From contig DBMG01000148.1 of assembly GCA_002304785.1 (NCBI GenBank), forward strand, positions 1 through 6,811: DNA of 6,811 nt, read 5' to 3'. The DNA comes from Candidatus Accumulibacter sp. UBA704. GTDB taxonomy: Bacteria; Pseudomonadota; Gammaproteobacteria; Burkholderiales; Rhodocyclaceae. The notes below the pieces were generated by a model. It was not told the DNA's origin. It saw only the letters and a list, made by a program, of their open reading frames with translations, and did no database searches. Position numbers and translations under genes: made by a program. Each line of letters starts with the position of its first letter. The stretch's first letter is position 1. Shown one piece after another: positions 1 to 5,008 of this stretch.

Positions 1-218
1 CGCTGGCGGTCATCCGAAATGCCGGCCAGTCCGTCCTCACCCCAGTGATACGCGCGCGAGCGGGCCTGGTCGTGGCTGAAATAATCCCAGGCATTACCGC
101 TCTCGCTGTAGTCTTCCCGGACGGTTCCCCACTGCCGTTCGCTGAGGTAAGGCCCCCATTTTTTCCACGGAGTCTTGGAGTCGCGGGCGTGTTCGAGACG
201 TTGGGATTCGGCAATCAT
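1..218 (-). CDS. GH63-like / MGH1-type glycoside hydrolase, N-terminal fragment (cut by window edge)
   Basis: Only the first 72 codons are in the window; the reading frame runs off the left edge. Read on the minus strand from the ATG at 218-216, the protein begins MIAESQRLEHARDSKTPWKK and continues with WGPYLSERQWGTVREDYSE, then NAWDYFSHDQARSRAYHWGEDG and a GISDDRQ segment. I recognise this as the highly conserved N-terminus of bacterial glucosidase-like proteins of the GH63/MGH1-like (alpha/alpha)6-barrel group, usually large proteins of roughly 850-900 residues. The start is supported by an AGGAA ribosome-binding site a few bases upstream in an A-rich leader. No signal peptide is visible, so a cytoplasmic enzyme acting on glucosides or stored or compatible sugars is likely. 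The exact substrate cannot be told from this fragment. It lies 73 bases downstream of the outer-membrane protein gene on the same strand and may have its own promoter. Confidence 0.82.
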   Translation of the reverse strand, partial: MIAESQRLEHARDSKTPWKKWGPYLSERQWGTVREDYSESGNAWDYFSHDQARSRAYHWGEDGLAGISDDRQ

Positions 219-260
219 GGTTGTTCCTTTTTTGTTTGATTTCGGTTCGAGACACTAATT

Positions 261-290
261 AATCTAGTCAAAGGCTCTCAACCCTGCCAA
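261..290 (-). promoter_or_regulatory. Possible sigma70 promoter for the glycoside hydrolase gene
   Basis: On the minus strand a TTGGCA box (290-285) is followed after 18 bases by TAGATT (266-261), giving 5/6 and 4/6 matches to the -35 and -10 consensus. Transcription would start about 35-40 bases before the ATG at 218. It sits just past the stop of the outer-membrane gene in a short AT-rich gap with no visible intrinsic terminator, so read-through from upstream is an equally good explanation. Confidence 0.3.
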
Positions 291-291
291 C

Positions 292-1272
292 CTAAAATCC
301 TTCCCCCCAGCGGTGTTGCCAGGCGATGCCGATGGTGTCGAAATCGGTTCCTGTGCGAATGTACAAGCCATTGTTGGCATAGAGCTTGATCGAGTTGTAG
401 CGATCCACGGGGAAAGCCAGAGTCAGGCCTGCCCTCGAACTCTTCTGCAGATCGTTGCCCCGAACGCCATCAAGCGTCGTTCGGCCACCGCTCAGATTGG
501 CGGCTGTCAATGCCGCCCAGACGCCAGAGGAAAATCCGTAGACGAGATGCCCCTGCAACGTGTAGATGGGGTCCTGCTTGCGGTGCTTCCCACCGAAGAA
601 ATCGTCGTTGTCGCCGAACACCGTCGCCGCGGCCGACAACTCCAGAGTCCAGGGCCCCCAGGCCTTGGATACACCGAGCTCCGGCTTGACGAACCAGCGA
701 TTGGTGCCGATATTCACCAGCCGGTCAGGGTCGTACTGCCCCACCGGCACCGACACCTGGACGCTACCGCCGATAATCAGATCCTGCCGATAGTTGGCGA
801 AGTCCTTCACCGACAGCGCCGGAGCGCCATAGAAATTCATCGACAACCGCACCCGGGGGTCGCCGAATCCGGACACGTCACGCTCGACGGGGGAACCTTT
901 GTACTCGGCCGTCCCGTTAAGTCTCGCATACGGGACGACGACGTCGAACTTCGCGGATTGCCCGCCGAGTTCGAATACCCGCGCATAGGCAAGCGCCGCC
1001 AGCTCGGTCTTCATGTTGGCGTTCGCCAGCGGAACCGAAGGATCGAAGCTCACCCCGCCTTCCGAGTCGGCATAGCCGAGAATGAGGAAGTTCATCCCCA
1101 CCGGAGCATTCGTGTAAGAGCGCGGTTCGATCTCCTGTCCGCGCGCCGATCCGCAAGTCAACGCAGCGGCAACGACGAGGATGCCTGCGACACCTGTGGC
1201 TACCCGACTACGGAAATGGGAAAAGCTGTCAATCACGCGAACCGCCCGGATTTGTCTTTTTGACGCCATCAT
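292..1272 (-). CDS. Outer-membrane beta-barrel protein, 'MetA-pathway of phenol degradation' (Phenol_MetA_deg) family
   Basis: This is a 326-residue exported protein. A basic N-terminus (residues 1-23) precedes a hydrophobic core (about 24-39) and a small-residue stretch GSARG, so signal peptidase cleavage near residue 45 just before QEIEPR is likely. The cysteine at 40 does not sit in a good lipobox. The mature part shows family hallmarks: the GFGDPRVRL segment (135-143), VSVPVGQYDPDRLVNIGTNRW (173-193) followed by KPELG, alternating beta-strand patterning throughout, and an AWQHRWG-type C-terminus. Members are often called transporters and are found beside aromatic or hydrophobic compound catabolism, with an inferred role in outer-membrane passage; few have been tested. 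The start is an ATG-ATG pair with only a weak AGGCG upstream, so a later start is possible. It is the same strand as gntR but 157 bases downstream of it. Confidence 0.85.
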   Translation of the reverse strand: MMASKRQIRAVRVIDSFSHFRSRVATGVAGILVVAAALTCGSARGQEIEPRSYTNAPVGMNFLILGYADSEGGVSFDPSVPLANANMKTELAALAYARVFELGGQSAKFDVVVPYARLNGTAEYKGSPVERDVSGFGDPRVRLSMNFYGAPALSVKDFANYRQDLIIGGSVQVSVPVGQYDPDRLVNIGTNRWFVKPELGVSKAWGPWTLELSAAATVFGDNDDFFGGKHRKQDPIYTLQGHLVYGFSSGVWAALTAANLSGGRTTLDGVRGNDLQKSSRAGLTLAFPVDRYNSIKLYANNGLYIRTGTDFDTIGIAWQHRWGEGF

Positions 1273-1429
1273 CGATAGCGCCTGACCGTGGCTCAGCTTA
1301 AGCGATTGTCAACCCGTTGGGCAACAGTACGCACGACGTTTGCCTTGATCCCAACGCAAACCGTGTCGGATGCCCCACACCCCGCCAGAACGGGCGCGTG
1401 GCGTCCGCCGACGTTTCGGGTCGTGTCGA
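1273..1429 (-). promoter_or_regulatory. gntR-outer-membrane gene spacer with a partial promoter and a structured 3' region
   Basis: This 157-base gap separates the end of gntR from the outer-membrane gene. On the minus strand a perfect TTGACA lies at 1312-1307, about 35-40 bases before the ATG. At 17 bases spacing, however, the -10 position reads ACGGTC, so the promoter is incomplete for sigma70. The gntR-proximal half is GC-rich and can fold: CGCCA (1383-1387) pairs with TGGCG (1399-1403). TGCCTTGATC (1341-1350) is an inverted copy of GATCAAGGCA (1428-1437), which overlaps the gntR stop. No U-tract follows, so I do not call an intrinsic terminator. Confidence 0.3.
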
Positions 1430-2128
1430 TCAAGGCAGTTGCAGGACGTTGCGCTGCTCTTCCATCAGCTTGATCAGGTTGGTGATTCCGCGTTTGCGGT
1501 GATTCTCGAGGATCTCGCGCGCACGCGCGCCCTCTCCGTTACGGATGGCCTCGACCAGCCGCGCATGTTCCTGGATCGACTCGGCCGTGCTCTTGCGCAT
1601 GGAGAGCATGGTCAATCGCGCCCGCTGGGCGCGGCTCCAGAAATTCTCGACGACCTCGATCAGAATTCTGTTTCCGGAGAGGTCGACCAGGCTGCAGTGA
1701 AAGTCCTCATCGGCCTGCGCCCAAGCTTTGATATCCCCCTTCTCGTGCGCCTCGTTCATTTTTTGCGTCGATCGCTCAAGCAAATCGATTTCCTTGGGCG
1801 AGAGCTGCCGGGCTGCCGCCAGTTCTACCGCCAGCGCCTCCAGACTGGTAAGAATCTGGTGGATTTCCTGGATGTCGGTCAGCGAGATGGGCAGCACCCG
1901 CATGCCGTGGCGCGGCACGACCTTGACCAGCCCGTCGCGTTGCAGGCGGATCAGCGCTTCCCGAACCGGCGTCCGGCTGACTTTCAGTTCTTCCGCCAAC
2001 TCCTGCTCCAGCGCCTGATGTCCGGTTCCCCATACGTTGTACAGGATCCGGTTCTGGATCTCGTGATAGACCCGATCAACCAGGGTTTTTGGCTTGCGCA
2101 AGCGCGGGCGTTTTGTTTCGGATTTCAT
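1430..2128 (-). CDS. GntR-family transcriptional regulator, FadR subfamily with FCD ligand-binding domain
   Basis: This is a 232-residue DNA-binding regulator. The N-terminal winged helix-turn-helix covers about residues 14-80, with the classic recognition segment LKVSRTPVREALIRLQRDGLV (48-68) and the wing VVPRHGMRV. The rest (about 85-220) is an all-helical FCD domain. The usual metal/carboxylate pocket residues are visible: D140 and H144 in DEDFH, H189 in QEHARLVEAI, and H210 in ENHRKRG. FCD members typically bind small organic acids and are mostly local repressors, which fits the neighbouring TRAP transporter. I chose the ATG at 2128-2126. A TTG codon 15 bases upstream (2143-2141) extends the frame but has no ribosome-binding site, whereas GAAAGA lies about nine bases before the ATG. 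The likely targets are its own AT-rich upstream region and the ABM-isomerase divergent region. The effector is unknown. Confidence 0.9.
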   Translation of the reverse strand: MKSETKRPRLRKPKTLVDRVYHEIQNRILYNVWGTGHQALEQELAEELKVSRTPVREALIRLQRDGLVKVVPRHGMRVLPISLTDIQEIHQILTSLEALAVELAAARQLSPKEIDLLERSTQKMNEAHEKGDIKAWAQADEDFHCSLVDLSGNRILIEVVENFWSRAQRARLTMLSMRKSTAESIQEHARLVEAIRNGEGARAREILENHRKRGITNLIKLMEEQRNVLQLP

Positions 2129-2299
2129 GTCAACGTCTTTCAACAGACCGGACAGATGGCCATAAAAGCCATACGTTATTTACAAAAAACTAAATAAAAA
2201 CAATGTTTATTCGTATCTTTAAAAAAGAACGCAAGTGAATACGTAAATTATACACAAATGCAACTCAAAAGCGTTGCGAAACTGACTGCCTGAACATGC
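2129..2299 (-). promoter_or_regulatory. AT-rich upstream region of gntR with nested inverted repeats and a TATAAT box
   Basis: This 171-base gap between the ABM-fold gene and gntR has a markedly AT-rich core (about 2160-2262). On the minus strand a perfect TATAAT lies at 2252-2247 but lacks a good -35 box at 16-18 bases. If it is used, the leader would be about 110 bases. Two overlapping inverted repeats follow between it and the gene: TTATTTA (2176-2182) with TAAATAA (2191-2197), and AATAAA (2193-2198) with TTTATT (2206-2211). These are candidate autoregulatory sites. A weak GCAAC/GTTGC hairpin (2260-2277) lies past the ABM-fold gene. Confidence 0.45.
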
Positions 2300-2614
2300 T
2301 CACAGTGCCCTGCGCAAAATCCTGACCGTGATTTTCTCCGCAAGCAACGGTTCCATCCGCACCCGAAACGACGCGCTATGCGGCATTCCCAGGTGAGCCC
2401 TGAAGTCTTCGAGCGATTCCCAGCGCTCGACAACAACAATCGCACGCGCATCTTTTTCCTGATTCGGCAAGCCCATATCGACATCGATTGTCGGCTCATA
2501 CTGAAGACAACCCGGTTCGTACTGCCGTACGGCCGGAACCAGGTCGCGGTAACAGTCAAGCGCCTGATCCAGACACCCGCTTTTGACCCTTGCGCTGGCG
2601 AAAACATAAATCAT
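2300..2614 (-). CDS. ABM-fold (antibiotic biosynthesis monooxygenase-like) small protein, putative quinol monooxygenase type
   Basis: This 104-residue protein has the length and pattern of the ABM/YgiN dimeric ferredoxin-like barrel family. An initial beta strand MIYVFASARVK is followed by a helix (about 15-30), then EPGCLQYEPTIDVD (33-46), a strand-helix VVERWESLEDFRAHLGMPH (61-79), and a final strand ITVRIL. Family members are usually cofactor-free oxygenases of quinols or aromatics, but many small members have other roles, and sugar mutarotases share the fold. The reaction here is therefore open. The start at 2614 is firm: an AGGAG site (2625-2621) stands six bases upstream. It is the first gene leftward from the divergent control region it shares with the isomerase gene and precedes gntR on the same strand by 171 bases. 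It is soluble, with three cysteines (14, 21, 36) and no export signal. Confidence 0.8.
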   Translation of the reverse strand: MIYVFASARVKSGCLDQALDCYRDLVPAVRQYEPGCLQYEPTIDVDMGLPNQEKDARAIVVVERWESLEDFRAHLGMPHSASFRVRMEPLLAEKITVRILRRAL

Positions 2615-2643
2615 TCATTTCTCCTGGCATCTGACTTCAGCGA

Positions 2644-2659
2644 AGCCCCGGCAGGGGCT
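2644..2659 (-). other. GC-rich hairpin in the leader of the ABM-fold gene
   Basis: AGCCCC and GGGGCT form a perfect six-base-pair stem around a GGCA loop, with two more pairs possible beyond one mismatch (2641-2662). It stands 30 bases upstream of the ABM start codon and about 20 bases ahead of the ribosome-binding site, so it would lie in the 5' leader of that mRNA. It has no U-tract in either direction, so it is not an intrinsic terminator. A role in mRNA stability or simple chance are both possible. Confidence 0.35.
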
Positions 2660-2669
2660 GCGACAATAT

Positions 2670-2685
2670 TTAATGCATACATTAA
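2670..2685. promoter_or_regulatory. Putative operator 1 (palindrome), likely for the GntR/FCD regulator
   Basis: The site reads TTAATG-CATA-CATTAA, a perfect six-base inverted repeat around a four-base spacer. It is the core of the first copy (2672-2690) of a 19-base direct repeat. It lies immediately upstream of the TTGACA box of the rightward promoter and over the -10 position of the candidate leftward promoter. Short A/T-rich palindromes of this size are typical of FCD-type GntR operators, but assignment to the neighbouring regulator is inference. Confidence 0.5.
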
Positions 2686-2707
2686 CGCATGTGTTGACAT
2701 CTTTCAA
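2679..2707 (-). promoter_or_regulatory. Candidate sigma70 promoter for the ABM-fold gene
   Basis: On the minus strand TTGAAA (2707-2702) is separated by 17 bases from TAATGT (2684-2679), giving 5/6 and 3/6 consensus matches. It lies almost exactly on top of the opposing rightward promoter, so the two directions would compete and be co-controlled by the same operators. The predicted leader is about 58 bases and contains the GC-rich hairpin. Confidence 0.35.
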
Positions 2708-2722
2708 TGCATCCATTAACGT
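2694..2722 (+). promoter_or_regulatory. Candidate sigma70 promoter for the isomerase-TRAP genes
   Basis: A perfect TTGACA (2694-2699) is followed after exactly 17 bases by TAACGT (2717-2722), a poor -10 with 3/6 matches. The combination suggests a promoter of moderate strength overlapped by both putative operators. The leader to the isomerase start would be about 135 bases and includes a small TCCGA-TTTT-TCGGA hairpin at 2762-2775. Confidence 0.45.
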
Positions 2723-2724
2723 AT
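2706..2724. promoter_or_regulatory. Putative operator 2, second copy of the 19-base direct repeat
   Basis: This copy (AATGCATCCATTAACGTAT) matches 2672-2690 at 17 of 19 positions and keeps the AATG-N4-CATT palindrome. The centres of the two palindromes are 34 bases apart, about three helical turns, so two dimers could sit on the same face of the DNA. It falls between the -35 and -10 of the rightward promoter and covers the -35 of the candidate leftward one. Binding here should block RNA polymerase in both directions. Confidence 0.5.
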
Positions 2725-2865
2725 CCATAAACAACAAGAACTATACAGACGTCCTCAACCATCCGATTTTTCGGAGCGTCGCTGCACGGGCATCCATAGG
2801 CACCAAACCGGATCGATTGGCGACTTATCACGCGTTTCGGATACAGAGACACCAAGGAGCAGGCT

Positions 2866-3825
2866 ATGAAGCAAAGCGTCATCATCGGTTTCCTCGGCAA
2901 GACGCAAGACCGGTTTTGCGAGTACCACGCCCCAAAGAGCACCTACGAGAAGCTGCAGACGGTTCAAAAGATCAAGGGATTCGACGGCGTCGAGATGGTC
3001 TTTCCCCACGAGACATCGACCCCCGAGGAAATCAGTGCGATGATGCGCGAACTGCAGCTCAACTGGGCCGCCATCAACGTCAACGTCAAGAAGGATCCGC
3101 AGTTCGTACCCGGCAGCCTGTCGCGTCCAGTGCGCCAGATCCGCGAAGAGGCCGTGGCCATGATCAAGCGTGCCAAGGACTTCGCCAAGGCTGTCGGCGC
3201 TCCGCTGGTCACCTGCTGTCCTCTATCCGACGGTTACGACATGCTGTTCCAGGTCGACTATCAGGCGTCCTGGAAATACCTGATCGAGACGATCGGCGAA
3301 GCCGCCGACTATCTGCCCGAGGTACCGCTGTTCCTGGAACCGAAATATTCCGAAGTGCGCGTGCATTGCCATCTCGACAGCACCTCCAAGGCCCTGTTGC
3401 TGCTCAAGGAAATCGGCAACAAGAATACGGGGATCACCCTGGACCTCGGCCATTCGATCCAGAGTCAGGAAAACCCCGCGCAGATGCTAGTCACCACGAT
3501 CGAATCCGGTTTCGATGTCTATATCCATACCAACGACAACGACACCAAGGCAGACTGGGATTTGATCGGTGGCAGTCGACACTTCCTGAACTATGTCGAA
3601 TTGCTGTTCTGGGCCAAGGAGTACGGCTACAACAAGTACTTCACCACCGACGCATCACCGCGGGTTTACGACATCGTCGATTTTTTCGAGCGCCACGCCG
3701 AAATCAGCATGGGCATCTGGAACCTGGTCAACACGCTCGATACCGCGAAATACCGGCGCCTGATGCGCGAAGAAAATTTCAACGAACTGACCGCCCTTGT
3801 CACCCGCGAAATCTATCGCGTTTAG
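2866..3825 (+). CDS. Sugar isomerase/epimerase-like TIM-barrel protein (AP endonuclease family 2 / xylose isomerase-like)
   Basis: This is a 319-residue soluble protein of the xylose-isomerase-like TIM-barrel superfamily. Barrel signatures are visible in order: the N-terminal strand VIIGFLGKT, FDGVEMVFPHE (39-49), AAINVNV (68-74), APLVTCCP (112-119), FLEPK with E158, TLDLGH with D193 and H196, and YIHTNDND with H221. The last strand reads YFTTDASP (258-265). E158, D193 and H221 correspond to usual metal ligands. Where epimerases normally have a fourth glutamate, this protein shows D262. The superfamily includes keto-sugar epimerases, isomerases and dehydroshikimate-type dehydratases, so the exact reaction is not fixed. 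The start is firm: AAGGAG (2854-2859) is six bases before the ATG. It lies 104 bases upstream of the TRAP genes on the same strand, so it probably acts on the imported substrate. Confidence 0.85.
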   Translation: MKQSVIIGFLGKTQDRFCEYHAPKSTYEKLQTVQKIKGFDGVEMVFPHETSTPEEISAMMRELQLNWAAINVNVKKDPQFVPGSLSRPVRQIREEAVAMIKRAKDFAKAVGAPLVTCCPLSDGYDMLFQVDYQASWKYLIETIGEAADYLPEVPLFLEPKYSEVRVHCHLDSTSKALLLLKEIGNKNTGITLDLGHSIQSQENPAQMLVTTIESGFDVYIHTNDNDTKADWDLIGGSRHFLNYVELLFWAKEYGYNKYFTTDASPRVYDIVDFFERHAEISMGIWNLVNTLDTAKYRRLMREENFNELTALVTREIYRV

Positions 3826-3851
3826 CGCGGCCACGACTCACTTAGGAATTC

Positions 3852-3880
3852 TTGAAACTTGCCGCAGCTTCACCTGTACT
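3852..3880 (+). promoter_or_regulatory. Possible secondary promoter ahead of dctP
   Basis: TTGAAA (3852-3857) and TGTACT (3875-3880) are spaced by 17 bases, with 5/6 and 4/6 consensus matches, inside the 104-base gap between the isomerase and dctP. There is no intrinsic terminator in this gap, so dctPQM may also be transcribed through from the upstream promoter. Confidence 0.28.
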
Positions 3881-3918
3881 GATTGTTTCTCTCGCAATTG
3901 CAGATCCAATAACTAACC

Positions 3919-3926
3919 AAGGAGGT
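3919..3926 (+). promoter_or_regulatory. Perfect Shine-Dalgarno fixing the dctP start
   Basis: AAGGAGGT is fully complementary to the usual 16S rRNA 3' tail and stands three bases before the ATG at 3930. It rules out the in-frame TTG at 3852, which would add 26 residues in front of the signal peptide. It also predicts strong translation, as expected for a binding protein needed in excess over its membrane partners. Confidence 0.85.
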
Positions 3927-3929
3927 CGT

Positions 3930-4937
3930 ATGAACACCACGAAGCAACTCGCACTTCTGGTCATCGCGCTCGGCAGCCTGACGGTCACGCCCGTCGCCAA
4001 CGCCCAAACCGTTCTCAAGTTCAGCCACACCGATCAGCAACAGGGCGCGCGCCAGGCCGGCGCCCTGATCTTCGCCAAGAAGGTCGCCGAGTACACCAAC
4101 AATCGCTACAAGGTCAATGTGTTCTGCTGCGGACAACTTGGCAACGATCCGAAGAACATCGAGCAGTTGGTATCGGGCGGCATCGACTTCACGGTATCGG
4201 CGACCGGGTCCTATGCGCCGCACGTTGATACACTGAACCTGACCATGCTCCCGTTCATGTTCGACAGCTACGAACAGGGCTGGAAGTTCTACGACGAATC
4301 AAAATGGCTCAAGGCGCAGTTCGACAAGGCGCCAGCCAAGGGTTTCCGTTTCCTCGCCACGTGGGAAGCCGGCTTCCGCAGCATGACCACCAAGGATCCG
4401 TTGAACAGCCCGGCCGACGCGAAGGGCAAAAAGCTGCGCACCTTCCCGAATGAAATGATGCGCTGGCTGCTCGAAGACGTAGGCTTCGGCGTGCAGATCA
4501 TGCCGCTGCCGGAGGTCTATCTGGCCATCCAGCAAGGCGCAGTCGCCGGGCAGGAAAATCCGATCGACACGATCTATTCCAATAAATTCTATGAAGTCGC
4601 GCCGCACGTGACGCTCACCCGCCATGTGTATAGCCCGATCCCGATGGCTATCTCCGAAAAGACCTGGGGCAAGCTCTCGCCCGATGACCGTAAAGCGATC
4701 ACCAAGGCGGCGCAGGAAGCCGGCGAATGGAACCGCAACGAGGTCAAGGCGAGCGAGGAGAAGCAACTGGCCGAGATGGCCAGCAAGGGCGCCAAGATCA
4801 ATAATCCGAATGCCCAGCCCTTCCGTGACGCCGTCAAGCCGACTTACGAAAAAGCCAAGGCCAAGTGGGGTACCGACGTTGACGCCATCCTGGCCGACGC
4901 CGAAGCTGTTCGCAAGGCGCTTCCGGCGAAGAAATAG
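3930..4937 (+). CDS. dctP: TRAP transporter periplasmic solute-binding protein, DctP family
   Basis: This is a 335-residue extracytoplasmic binding protein of a tripartite ATP-independent periplasmic transporter. It captures the solute in the periplasm and delivers it to DctQM. Residues 1-25 form a signal peptide: lysine at 5, hydrophobic core LALLVIALGSL, and cleavage after ANA. The mature protein starts QTVLKFSHTD, a typical DctP first strand. Family marks follow: GQLGNDPKNIEQLVSGGIDF (68-87), MLPFMFDSYEQ, GFRSMTTKDPLNSPADAKGKKLR with the conserved ligand-pairing R170, and GAVAGQENPIDTIYSNKFYEVAPHV (203-227). The conserved arginine implies a carboxylate-bearing solute by family knowledge; the identity is not shown. 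Odd detail: C66-C67 replace the small or proline residues usual before GQLG. The gene is followed by dctQ after 71 bases. Confidence 0.93.
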   Translation: MNTTKQLALLVIALGSLTVTPVANAQTVLKFSHTDQQQGARQAGALIFAKKVAEYTNNRYKVNVFCCGQLGNDPKNIEQLVSGGIDFTVSATGSYAPHVDTLNLTMLPFMFDSYEQGWKFYDESKWLKAQFDKAPAKGFRFLATWEAGFRSMTTKDPLNSPADAKGKKLRTFPNEMMRWLLEDVGFGVQIMPLPEVYLAIQQGAVAGQENPIDTIYSNKFYEVAPHVTLTRHVYSPIPMAISEKTWGKLSPDDRKAITKAAQEAGEWNRNEVKASEEKQLAEMASKGAKINNPNAQPFRDAVKPTYEKAKAKWGTDVDAILADAEAVRKALPAKK

Positions 4938-4993
4938 GGGGGCTATTTACCGTGGAAGGAATAATCGTGGCTACTGCTGAGCATAGTGTTGCA

Positions 4994-5000
4994 GGGGAGG
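4994..5000 (+). promoter_or_regulatory. Shine-Dalgarno supporting the dctQ ATG start
   Basis: GGGGAGG ends eight bases before the ATG at 5009. Two in-frame GTG codons upstream (4952 and 4967) are alternatives, the second with an AAGGA site at 4956-4960. The codons between 4967 and 5009 lack the GC-rich third positions of the surrounding genes, which favours the ATG. Confidence 0.6.
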
Positions 5001-5008
5001 TACGCGAG

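Noticed and set aside
313..1263. Long plus-strand open frame (316 codons) opposite the outer-membrane gene
   Set aside because: Its translation is rich in Arg, His, Gln and Val without recognisable domains and mirrors the reverse of a clear family member; typical antisense shadow in GC-rich coding DNA.
1284..1312. Full sigma70 promoter for the outer-membrane gene at the TTGACA on the minus strand
   Set aside because: The -10 position at 17 bases spacing reads ACGGTC; no acceptable -10 found at 16-18 bases, so only a partial promoter is noted.
2141..2143. TTG start for gntR adding five residues
   Set aside because: No Shine-Dalgarno upstream of it; the ATG at 2128 has a purine-rich site and gives a normal family N-terminus.
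1370..2197. Plus-strand open frame (275 codons) opposite gntR
   Set aside because: The minus-strand frame encodes an unmistakable wHTH-FCD regulator; the plus frame has no family features or ribosome-binding site.
2260..2277. GCAAC/GTTGC hairpin past the ABM-fold gene as an intrinsic terminator
   Set aside because: The stem is only five pairs with an eight-base loop and the following ATTTGTG is not a proper U-tract.
2673..3845. Plus-strand 390-codon frame overlapping the isomerase gene in another phase
   Set aside because: It starts inside the operator region, is Arg/Gln/His-rich with no domain, and is out of phase with the well-supported isomerase frame that has a perfect ribosome-binding site.
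3852..3929. 26-residue N-terminal extension of DctP from a TTG codon
   Set aside because: No ribosome-binding site precedes the TTG, and AAGGAGGT stands right before the ATG at 3930, which begins a normal signal peptide.
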